Positions 27,226 through 33,962 of a DNA stretch of 64,000 bases are shown piece by piece. The notes below the pieces were generated by a model, which did no database searches, was not told the DNA's origin, and saw only the letters and a list, made by a program, of their open reading frames with translations. The stretch comes from Brucella anthropi_A (GTDB lineage Bacteria > Pseudomonadota > Alphaproteobacteria > Rhizobiales > Rhizobiaceae): NCBI RefSeq assembly GCF_046630315.1, contig NZ_LQBD01000010.1, positions 1 to 64,000 on the forward strand, read 5' to 3'. The position numbers and the translations under genes are program-made. Numbering within the stretch: the first letter of the stretch is position 1; every line of letters begins with the position of its first letter.

Positions 27226-27495
27226 TTATGCGGTCAAAGAAGAGGGCGTGGTTTTCGGGCGCGCTGTTGGTGTTTTGCGTTTCGGCTTTGGCAGCAAGCC
27301 TTCGCGCTGCGCCCGCTTCTTCGCGTCCTTGCGAGCCCGGCGAATCGCCTCGCCCTTTTCCCGGACGCGCTTTTCTGAAGGTTTTTCATAGGCGCGGCGT
27401 GCTTTCATCTCACGAAAGACACCTTCCCGCTGCAACTTCTTTTTTAGTACGCGGAGCGCCTGGTCAATATTGTTATCCCGTACGAGTACCTGCAT
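27226..27495 (-). CDS. rpsU: 30S ribosomal protein S21
   Basis: An 89-residue S21. The conserved N-terminus MQVLVRDNNIDQALRVLKKK and the following basic helix REGVFREMKARRAYEKPSEKR are unmistakable. The C-terminal part RRARKDAKKRAQREG ends in a Lys/Pro/Thr-rich tail that makes it longer than the 71-residue E. coli protein. S21 binds at the anti-Shine-Dalgarno region of the small subunit. The gene lies 11 bases downstream of a small conserved-looking ORF on the same strand. Confidence 0.95.
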   Translation of the reverse strand: MQVLVRDNNIDQALRVLKKKLQREGVFREMKARRAYEKPSEKRVREKGEAIRRARKDAKKRAQREGLLPKPKRKTPTARPKTTPSSLTA

Positions 27496-27506
27496 CTCAT
27501 TCCCAA

Positions 27507-27701
27507 CTATGATTTTTGTGTTTGCCTGCGCTCCAATCGCGCCGCCCGAAGCCGTTGCGTTTTGGCGTCCACCGCAGCTTTTTCTGTCTCGAGAATGGCT
27601 TTTGCGGTTTTATCCGTTATCGCGCTTTTGGTTTCCATGCGCGACATGGGCTTCTTGAAGAGCGTATCGCGGTTCAATTCCACAGGCTTGCGTTCAAGCA
27701 T
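27507..27701 (-). CDS. Small basic hypothetical protein upstream of rpsU
   Basis: A 64-residue, highly charged, helical protein: MLERKPVELN, then KTAKAILETEKAAVDAKTQRL and RAARLERRQTQKS. AGGAG lies nine bases before the ATG at 27701. A longer frame to 27923 has no such site and an implausible extension. It is closely spaced with rpsU and probably co-transcribed. No family is recognised. Charge and helical content suggest an RNA- or ribosome-associated role, but this is inference. Confidence 0.7.
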   Translation of the reverse strand: MLERKPVELNRDTLFKKPMSRMETKSAITDKTAKAILETEKAAVDAKTQRLRAARLERRQTQKS

Positions 27702-27720
27702 TGTTCTACTCCTGAAACGG

Positions 27721-27933
27721 TCAAACTTTCCGGTTATGAAATGCACGCGTGCGAGACGACCCTCCACATGACCGCCGCAGAATATTCGACAATTTGGTCC
27801 AATCCTGAGAGGGCGCAGACATTTGCTCATGCGCGCGGGCCATATCCTGCTTGCTCGCAACCGAGCGTCCAGTCTGGTTGCCTGGGCTTGTCCCGTTGGC
27901 ATGGCCGGGACCGCCGATTTCAAAACTGTCCAT
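27721..27933 (-). CDS. Small hypothetical protein
   Basis: A 70-residue polar protein beginning MDSFEIGGPGHANG and ending SRTRAFHNRKV. GAAGGGAG nine bases before the ATG at 27933 is a good ribosome-binding site, which is the main reason for calling it. The product shows no domain, signal peptide or membrane segment that I recognise. It is 19 bases upstream of the 64-residue ORF on the same strand and may be the first gene of a small operon ending in rpsU. Confidence 0.5.
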   Translation of the reverse strand: MDSFEIGGPGHANGTSPGNQTGRSVASKQDMARAHEQMSAPSQDWTKLSNILRRSCGGSSRTRAFHNRKV

Positions 27934-27972
27934 ATAAGAACTCCCTTCGAGTTTTGTTCCCTCTACCGGGCA

Positions 27973-28006
27973 GAAAAACAAAAAGGCCGGGAGAACCCGA
28001 CCTTTC
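27973..28006 (-). terminator. Terminator after the cold-shock gene
   Basis: On the minus strand AAAGGTCGGG-TTCT-CCCGGCCTTTTTGTTTTTC forms a stem with one G-T pair and a long T-rich tail, placed about 70 bases past the csp stop codon. Confidence 0.85.
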
Positions 28007-28075
28007 AATCGCCCCAAACGATCAATGCCAGTACATCCGTGGTCAAGGATCGGGGTCAATAAGAGCGCGCTTGAT

Positions 28076-28285
28076 TTAAAGCGACTGAAGGTTATCGGCA
28101 GCCTTCTTGCCTGACCGGCGGTCCGCCACCAGGTCGAAGCTCACCTTCTGACCTTCGTTGAGCGTATGCAAACCTGCACGCTCGACAGCAGAGATGTGAA
28201 CGAACACGTCAGGAGAACCGTCTTCGGGCTGAATAAACCCAAATCCCTTGCCGCCGTTGAAGAATTTTACTGTTCCGTTTGCCAT
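28076..28285 (-). CDS. Cold-shock protein, CspA family
   Basis: A 69-residue single cold-shock domain. The RNP1 motif is KGFGFIQP and RNP2 is VFVHISAVE; both are intact. The N-terminal GTVKFFN has the usual aromatic surface, with Phe in place of the more common Trp. These proteins bind single-stranded RNA or DNA and melt RNA structure. AAAGGAATTC precedes the ATG. The long AT-rich leader upstream fits thermosensitive csp mRNAs, though cold induction is not shown by the sequence. It has its own terminator. Confidence 0.95.
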   Translation of the reverse strand: MANGTVKFFNGGKGFGFIQPEDGSPDVFVHISAVERAGLHTLNEGQKVSFDLVADRRSGKKAADNLQSL

Positions 28286-28651
28286 ATTGAATTCCTTTCA
28301 ATTCGCACAGTTTAAGGAACAACGAAATAGAATTCGTTGCGATTATCACGAAATTGAAAGAAAAGTCAGGGCGTACTATGCGCCACGTCGTTCGATGACA
28401 AAATCGATAATGCTCACTCTAACCAGTAATATTATATTTTACAAGCGCAAAGCCGAAATATTATTATTTAATTATTTTCGGTGCTCGTGTTGTGTCCCGC
28501 TGCAACGGGATAAAGACATGCTTGAAAACAACAGGATGAGTATCGGAAAATCCAGAATAAAAGATAACAATATCAGTATATTATATTATTTTGCGGCTCT
28601 GCCTCAACGTCAAGGCCCGGACAGCATGGTCCGGGCCTCTTCTGTCCGATC
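28286..28651. other. AT-rich csp leader region with repeat fragment
   Basis: About 365 bases with no convincing gene. It is much more AT-rich than its surroundings, particularly 28420-28470 and 28555-28590. At 28493-28533 GTGTCCCGCTGCAACGGGAT followed by AAAGACATGC and GAAAACAA matches one end of repeat family B. AGGCCCGGAC (28613-28622) and GTCCGGGCCT (28629-28638) form a hairpin just downstream of the next minus-strand gene and may terminate it. Confidence 0.55.
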
Positions 28652-29176
28652 TCAATCGAGGACGTAGCAGGTCTTGGCCTTGCCCCGTGCCGGGTCTCCG
28701 AAGGTGCGGTTGTCGCACCGAACGCCATTGCGGAAGACGCCTTCCGTGAAGCGGCCTTCCGCGCCATAGCGGACGCGCTTGCGGCCGTAGAAATCACAGA
28801 ACCCGCCTTCCTTCGCACAACGGCTCCATTCGCGGTCACGGTCATAACGGTCGTAGCGATCTGGACGGCCAGGACGATCCGGCCTGTCCCATCGATCCTG
28901 CACGACGAAGGAGCAGCTCTTCCTTTTGCCCGGCGCGGGATCGCCGAAGACACGGTTGGAGCAGCTCACCTGCGGGCGGTTGATGAAGCGCGACGTATTC
29001 TGTCCGCCTGTTCCGTAGACCACTTCCGCCGGATAGGGCAGCTGGCAGACGCCGTTCTCGCTTGCGCAGCGCTGCAATTGGGCCGCGGAAGCCTGGGGAA
29101 CAAGCGGCGAGAGAACGGCCACCAGGCCGCCAAGGCATAGGGAAGCAACGGTTTTCTTGAGTGCAGGTATCATCAT
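28652..29176 (-). CDS. Secreted hypothetical protein with duplicated Cys-rich repeat
   Basis: A 174-residue exported protein. After a signal peptide (LGGLVAVLSPLVPQASA) it carries two copies of a roughly 55-residue module. The first runs from RCASENGVC to NRVFGDPAPGKRKSC, the second from RCAKEGGFC to NRTFGDPARGKAKTC. Each has four cysteines in the same order with the shared core C-N-R-x-FGDPA-x-GK-x-K-x-C. They are joined by a low-complexity Asp/Arg/Tyr/Pro linker. Similar modules occur, as far as I recall, in secreted or glycan-active proteins of rhizobia, but the family name is uncertain. AGAGGGAC precedes the start. Confidence 0.75.
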   Translation of the reverse strand: MMIPALKKTVASLCLGGLVAVLSPLVPQASAAQLQRCASENGVCQLPYPAEVVYGTGGQNTSRFINRPQVSCSNRVFGDPAPGKRKSCSFVVQDRWDRPDRPGRPDRYDRYDRDREWSRCAKEGGFCDFYGRKRVRYGAEGRFTEGVFRNGVRCDNRTFGDPARGKAKTCYVLD

Positions 29177-29368
29177 GAGTCCCTCTGATATGGATGAAAT
29201 ATGCTTTAACTCCGATATCTTGAACAGGGGATGAATGTGCAGCCGTCAAAAGCGGCAAGGCTGCAACGCCTGGCGGAAATTTTGCAGATGGCGTCTCAAG
29301 CTGTATGATGCAGGGGTCGACAACCGGAGTTTGTTTTGGTTTCCTTTGAGGCAGAATGGGGATTAGAA

Positions 29369-29515
29369 ATGCACCGTCTGCCTTTCAGTTTCAAATCGAT
29401 CATTATTGTTCTGGCGGCCATGATTGCTGTCGGTTTTTATGTCGGCCACAAGACGAAAGAAGTGCGCCAGACCTCGCTTGTGCAACGCGGCGCGCCCCCG
29501 GAAGTTGGAATATAG
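29369..29515 (+). CDS. Small single-pass membrane protein
   Basis: A 48-residue ORF starting MHRLPFSFKS, then a hydrophobic segment IIIVLAAMIAVGFYVG and a polar tail HKTKEVRQTSLVQRG. This gives one predicted membrane helix with a short cytoplasmic N-terminus. A GGGGATTAG stretch before the ATG could bind ribosomes, but weakly. It lies in the 450-base gap before the lipoate ligase gene and has no recognised homologue. The coding call rests on the amphipathic layout and is uncertain. Confidence 0.5.
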   Translation: MHRLPFSFKSIIIVLAAMIAVGFYVGHKTKEVRQTSLVQRGAPPEVGI

Positions 29516-29630
29516 AAGTTTCGACATAGAAGTTTGGATATAGTCTGGCCTGCCGTGCCGGAACCGGCTTTCTTTCCCGCAGGTTTCATGGAATGAAACG
29601 CTCATATTCACCTTTCGGAAGGCTGCGAAC

Positions 29631-30680
29631 ATGCACGGCGAATACAAAGTCCATGGCGGAAAACTGGTCGTTGTCGATCTGGAGGTCCGTGACGGACGCC
29701 TGAGCGACGTGCAGGTGGCCGGCGACTTTTTCCTTGAACCGGATGAGGCGCTGGATGATATCTGCAACGCGGTAGAAGGGCTTTCCGCCGATGCGTCGTC
29801 CGAGCAGATTGCGGATGCGGTGAGGGCGGGGCTTCGCCCTGATGCGATGATGCTCGGTTTCAGCCCGGAAGCGGTGGCGATTGCTGTTCGGCGAGCCTTG
29901 GGCGTTGCACGCACATGGCGGGATTTTGAATGGCAGATCGTTGAAATGCCGGCGGTTTCGCCCGCCATGCATCTTGCGCTCGACGAGGTTCTGGCAAAGG
30001 AAGTCGCCGCCGGACGCCGCGCGCCGACATTGCGTTTCTGGGAATGGGAGCGCCCGGCCATCGTCATCGGCGCGTTCCAGTCACTGCGCAACGAAGTCGA
30101 TATGGACGCAACGCGGGCGTTCGGCGTCGAGACTGTCCGCCGCATTACCGGCGGCGGCGCCATGTTCGTGGAACCGGGCAGCACCATCACCTATTCGCTC
30201 TATGCGCCGGGCGAACTGGTGCGCGACATGAGTTTTGCCGATTCCTATGCATTTCTGGATGACTGGGTGCTGAAAGCACTCAATGCGCTTGGCATCGACG
30301 CCTTCTACAAGCCGCTCAACGACATTTCGAGCTCTAGGGGCAAGATCGGCGGCGCGGCGCAAAAGCGTTTTTCCGGGGGCACGGTTCTCCATCACGTCAC
30401 CATGGCCTATGACATGGATGCCGAGAAGATGGTGAAGGTTCTGCGGATCGGGCGCGAGAAGCTGAGCGACAAGGGCACGACGAGCGCGGTGAAGCGCGTC
30501 GATCCGGTTCGCAGCCAGACGGGGCTGCCGCGCGAAGACGTCATCAAGCGCATGAAGGATATGTTCGTATCGCTGAATGGCGGCGTGGGCGGCAAGATTA
30601 CGCCAGAAGAATATGCAGCGGCTGAAAAGCTTGTGGCCGAAAAATTCTCGACGCAGCAATGGCTGCACAATATTCCATGA
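29631..30680 (+). CDS. Lipoate-protein ligase with N-terminal accessory domain
   Basis: A 349-residue enzyme that activates lipoate with ATP and attaches it to E2 and GcvH proteins. The catalytic BPL/LplA domain spans about residues 95-320. It has FWEWERPAIVIGAFQS, the lipoyl-AMP motif RRITGGGAMFVEPGS and the conserved lysine segment GKIGGAAQKRF. Residues 1-90 (YKVHGGKLVVVDLEV, then AGDFFLEPDEALDDI) match the accessory domain that in E. coli LplA is C-terminal, so the order is swapped. No lipoate-dependent enzyme is nearby. The start ATG at 29631 is supported by the domain beginning at once; the upstream GGAAGG is close but usable. Confidence 0.88.
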   Translation: MHGEYKVHGGKLVVVDLEVRDGRLSDVQVAGDFFLEPDEALDDICNAVEGLSADASSEQIADAVRAGLRPDAMMLGFSPEAVAIAVRRALGVARTWRDFEWQIVEMPAVSPAMHLALDEVLAKEVAAGRRAPTLRFWEWERPAIVIGAFQSLRNEVDMDATRAFGVETVRRITGGGAMFVEPGSTITYSLYAPGELVRDMSFADSYAFLDDWVLKALNALGIDAFYKPLNDISSSRGKIGGAAQKRFSGGTVLHHVTMAYDMDAEKMVKVLRIGREKLSDKGTTSAVKRVDPVRSQTGLPREDVIKRMKDMFVSLNGGVGGKITPEEYAAAEKLVAEKFSTQQWLHNIP

Positions 30681-30798
30681 TCTGAGGCAACGAGCTCTCA
30701 CACGCAAAGCGGGGTGACTTGACGGAGCGGCCATGGCATAGGAGGCGCGCAACGCGACCACCTCCCACTCAACGCCATCTCGCAAAGCGCGCCTTCTC

Positions 30799-32421
30799 AT
30801 GATCCGCATCGACAATATCAGCAAGTCCAACAGCCATCGCATTCTGTTTATCGAAGCTTCCGCCGCCTTGAATCGCGGCGAAAAGATCGGTCTTGTCGGG
30901 CCGAACGGGGCGGGCAAGACGACGCTGTTTCGTATGATGACCGGCGATGAACAGCCGGACGAAGGGCAGGTTTCCGTCGAAAAAGGCGTGACGATCGGCT
31001 ATTTCGACCAGAATGTCGGCGAAATGGGCGGCCGTTCCGCCGTTGCGGAAGTGATGGAAGGGGCAGGCCCCGTCAGCGTGGTTGCGGCGGAACTCCGCGC
31101 GCTGGAGGCTGCGATGGTCGATCCGGACCGCATGGACGAGATGGATGCGATCATCGAACGCTATGGCGAAGTGCAGGCACGCTATGAGGAACTGGACGGC
31201 TATGGTCTGGATGGCCGCGCGCGCGAGGTTCTGGCGGGCTTGAGCTTCACGCAGGAAATGATGGACGGCGATGTGGGAAAACTCTCCGGCGGCTGGAAAA
31301 TGCGTGTTGCGCTGGCGCGCATTCTGCTGATGCGGCCGGACGTGATGCTGCTCGACGAGCCGAGCAACCATCTCGATCTCGAAAGCCTGATCTGGCTGGA
31401 AGCATTCCTCAAGAATTATGACGGCGCGCTGCTGATGACCTCGCACGACCGCGAGTTCATGAACCGCATCGTGACCAAGATCATTGAAATCGACGGCGGC
31501 TCGCTCACGACCTATTCCGGCGATTATGCCTTCTATGAGGGGCAGCGGGCGCTGAATGAAAAGCAGCAGCAGGCCCAGTTCGAGCGCCAGCAGGCGATGC
31601 TTGCCAAGGAAATCAAGTTCATCGAGCGGTTCAAGGCGCGTGCTTCCCACGCTTCGCAGGTGCAAAGCCGTGTGAAGAAGCTGGAGAAGATCGACCGCGT
31701 GGAGCCGCCCCGCCGCCGCCAGACGGTTGCCTTCGACTTTGCGCCTGCGCCGCGTTCGGGTGAGGATGTTGTGAGCCTGAAGGGCGTGCACAAGACCTAT
31801 GGCAGCCGCACGATCTATGACGGTTTCGATTTCATGGTTCGCCGCCGCGAACGCTGGTGCATCATGGGTGTCAACGGTGCGGGAAAATCGACGCTGCTGA
31901 AGCTGGTTGCAGGTGCGGCGGAGCCGGACAAGGGCAAGGTCAATATCGGCGCCAGCGTCAAGCTCGGCTATTTCGCGCAGCATGCGATGGATGTGCTCGA
32001 CGGCGACGCAACGATATTGGAATGGCTGGAAGAGCGTTTTCCGAAGGCCGGCCAGGCACCGCTTCGCGCGCTTGCCGGTTGCTTCGGATTTTCCGGCGAC
32101 GATATCGAAAAGAAATGTCGCGTGCTTTCGGGCGGCGAAAAGGCCCGTCTGGTCATGGCGGCGATGCTGTTCGACCCGCCGAACTTCCTGGTTCTGGACG
32201 AGCCGACCAACCATCTTGATCTCGACACGAAGGAAATGCTCATCAAGGCGCTTTCCGCCTATGAAGGCACGATGCTGTTCGTGTCGCACGACCGGCATTT
32301 CCTCGGCGCATTGTCGAATCGGGTTCTGGAACTGACGCCGGACGGCATTCACCAATATGGCGGCGGCTACACGGAATATGTGGAGCGCACGGGGCAAGAG
32401 GCTCCGGGATTGCATTCGTAA
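30799..32421 (+). CDS. ABC-F family ATPase (YbiT-like)
   Basis: A 540-residue protein with two ABC ATPase domains and no membrane segment, the hallmark of ribosome-acting ABC-F factors. The first domain has Walker A GPNGAGKTT, signature KLSGGWKMR and Walker B VMLLDEPSNHLDLES. The interdomain linker (about 245-310) is long, charged and helical (ALNEKQQQAQFERQQAM). The second domain has GVNGAGKST, LSGGEKARLV and FLVLDEPTNHLDLD. The length and short C-terminus fit YbiT best. ABC-F proteins rescue or tune elongating ribosomes, and resistance roles exist, but nothing here indicates resistance. Confidence 0.93.
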   Translation: MIRIDNISKSNSHRILFIEASAALNRGEKIGLVGPNGAGKTTLFRMMTGDEQPDEGQVSVEKGVTIGYFDQNVGEMGGRSAVAEVMEGAGPVSVVAAELRALEAAMVDPDRMDEMDAIIERYGEVQARYEELDGYGLDGRAREVLAGLSFTQEMMDGDVGKLSGGWKMRVALARILLMRPDVMLLDEPSNHLDLESLIWLEAFLKNYDGALLMTSHDREFMNRIVTKIIEIDGGSLTTYSGDYAFYEGQRALNEKQQQAQFERQQAMLAKEIKFIERFKARASHASQVQSRVKKLEKIDRVEPPRRRQTVAFDFAPAPRSGEDVVSLKGVHKTYGSRTIYDGFDFMVRRRERWCIMGVNGAGKSTLLKLVAGAAEPDKGKVNIGASVKLGYFAQHAMDVLDGDATILEWLEERFPKAGQAPLRALAGCFGFSGDDIEKKCRVLSGGEKARLVMAAMLFDPPNFLVLDEPTNHLDLDTKEMLIKALSAYEGTMLFVSHDRHFLGALSNRVLELTPDGIHQYGGGYTEYVERTGQEAPGLHS

Positions 32422-32529
32422 CAGCGCATATCGGGGCAAGTTTGCTCTTATTTCTCAAAATAAGCCATTGATGCATATGCGCGGTTCGGCTAGAAACGCG
32501 CATGAAAAGGCTTCGAGCCTTCCGGCAAT

Positions 32530-32606
32530 GCACCCGTAGCTCAGCTGGATAGAGTGCTGCCCTCCGAAGGCAGAGGTCACAGGTTCGAATCCTGTCGGGT
32601 GCGCCA
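32530..32606 (+). tRNA. tRNA-Arg (anticodon CCG)
   Basis: A 77-nt cloverleaf starts GCACCCGTAGCTCAG and ends GGTGCGCCA with an encoded CCA. The anticodon stem CTGCC/GGCAG closes the loop CTCCGAA, giving anticodon CCG for CGG codons. The T-arm GGTTCGAATCC is canonical. Confidence 0.95.
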
Positions 32607-32844
32607 TTTGCTTCAGCATTGTCATTGATGCGCAATCGCGCCGAAACCTGTTCTCTTCGAGGACCGGACTTTCTCCAGGCAAAAAGATAGTGTGCAAGCT
32701 CCACCGAACCATCTATTGATAGCAACGGGGGAGACATCATCATGAGTCGGCAATTCGCAATGACAATTGTGAAACTTCCCCTTTGAAAGGGCTGAACCGG
32801 AACATCGATTCTGGAACCGGCCATGATAAATGGGAGGAACTTGA

Positions 32845-33651
32845 ATGCGCGTTTTAAAGCGTATCGCTGTGGCGGCTTCGATTGTGGGGATCGTGGCCAC
32901 GGCAGGTGGTTTGGCAATGGGCACCGCAAATGCCGAAGAACCGCTGAAACTTGTAATCGGAACAGAAGGCGCATATCCGCCGTTCAATTTCATCAATCCG
33001 GATGGCTCGCTGTCGGGCTTCGACGTCGATATCGCAAGGGCGCTTTGCGAGGAGATGAAAGCCGAGTGCACCTTCATCACGCAGGAATGGGATGGCACTA
33101 TCCCGGCACTCCAGGCGGGCAAATTCGACGCCTATGTCTCATCCATGTCGATCACGGAAGAGCGCAAGAAGCAGGTCGATTTTTCCAACAAATACTATAA
33201 CACGCCTCCCGGCATCGCCGTCCCCAAGGACAGCGACATCAAGGGCGTGACCAAGGAGGATCTGGCTGGCAAGACGATCGGCGTTCAGGTGTCGACGACG
33301 CACGCCAATTATGCCGAGCACGCCTTCACCGACAGCACGATCAAGGCCTATCCGACGGCTGAAGAATATCGGCTGGACATGGCCAATGGCCGCCTTGATG
33401 CCGTCAACGACGACAGTGTGACGCTGAGCGAATGGTTGAAGACGCCGGACGGCGCCTGCTGCAAGATGGTCGGCACCTATCCGCCCGTTGACAGCATCCA
33501 CGGCGTCGGCGTCGGCGTTGCCCTGAAGAAGGGCCGCCCGGAACTGGTCGAAAAGTTCAACAATGCCATCAAGGCGATCCGCGCGAACGGAAAATACAAG
33601 GAAGTCAACGACAAGTACTTCGATTTCGACGCTTACGGCGCCGAAAACTGA
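32845..33651 (+). CDS. Periplasmic polar amino-acid-binding protein, copy 2 (orphan)
   Basis: A 268-residue solute-binding protein of the same length as copy 1 at 16463-17269 and nearly the same sequence throughout. Shared runs include EEPLKL, GTEGAYPPFNFI, KQVDFSNKYYNTPPGIA and the C-terminus KYFDFDAYGAEN. The signal peptide SIVGIVATAGGLAMGTANA differs most. No permease or ATPase gene is beside it: tRNA-Arg is upstream and ntrY downstream. It probably feeds the permeases encoded at 14.8-16.3 kb with a related or different amino acid. GGGAGG lies before the ATG, and a terminator follows. Confidence 0.93.
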   Translation: MRVLKRIAVAASIVGIVATAGGLAMGTANAEEPLKLVIGTEGAYPPFNFINPDGSLSGFDVDIARALCEEMKAECTFITQEWDGTIPALQAGKFDAYVSSMSITEERKKQVDFSNKYYNTPPGIAVPKDSDIKGVTKEDLAGKTIGVQVSTTHANYAEHAFTDSTIKAYPTAEEYRLDMANGRLDAVNDDSVTLSEWLKTPDGACCKMVGTYPPVDSIHGVGVGVALKKGRPELVEKFNNAIKAIRANGKYKEVNDKYFDFDAYGAEN

Positions 33652-33693
33652 TCGCGCGGAACGAAAACGCCGGTTGGAGTACCTGAATTTTAC

Positions 33694-33725
33694 AGCGCCG
33701 CCCAATTGGGGCGGCGTTGTTGTTA
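33694..33725 (+). terminator. Terminator after the orphan binding-protein gene
   Basis: CGCCGCCC-AATT-(G)GGGCGGCG followed by TTGTTGTT lies about 45 bases past the stop codon. Confidence 0.85.
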
Positions 33726-33962
33726 GGCTGATATACTTCTCTCGGAATTATCGCATCGCCGCGACGGCAACCCGGTCGGTGGGGAGGGGGGCGTATGCGC
33801 CGCCAGGTTTGCAGCGTTTAGGAAAATCGAACAGTCTTAGATTGGGTGCATCACCATCAGCCGCATAGGTGGCGGCATTGGAACTGTCGAATTCATGTGT
33901 ATTGTCCTGCATATTCAAAGTCCCGCGAGGTACATGCAGAATAACGTTGCATTTTCGCCACA
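33726..33962 (+). other. Region upstream of ntrY
   Basis: About 240 bases with no gene. In related genomes ntrB and ntrC usually precede ntrY, but neither is present here. GTTGCATTTTCG..ATGCGTTGCATAGATGCAACG contains repeated TTGCAT/ATGCAA elements near 33943-33982, overlapping the chosen ntrY start. Confidence 0.4.

Noticed and set aside
30769..32439. 556-codon minus-strand frame over the ABC-F gene
   Set aside because: Shadow frame; the ABC-F product has all ATPase motifs on the plus strand.
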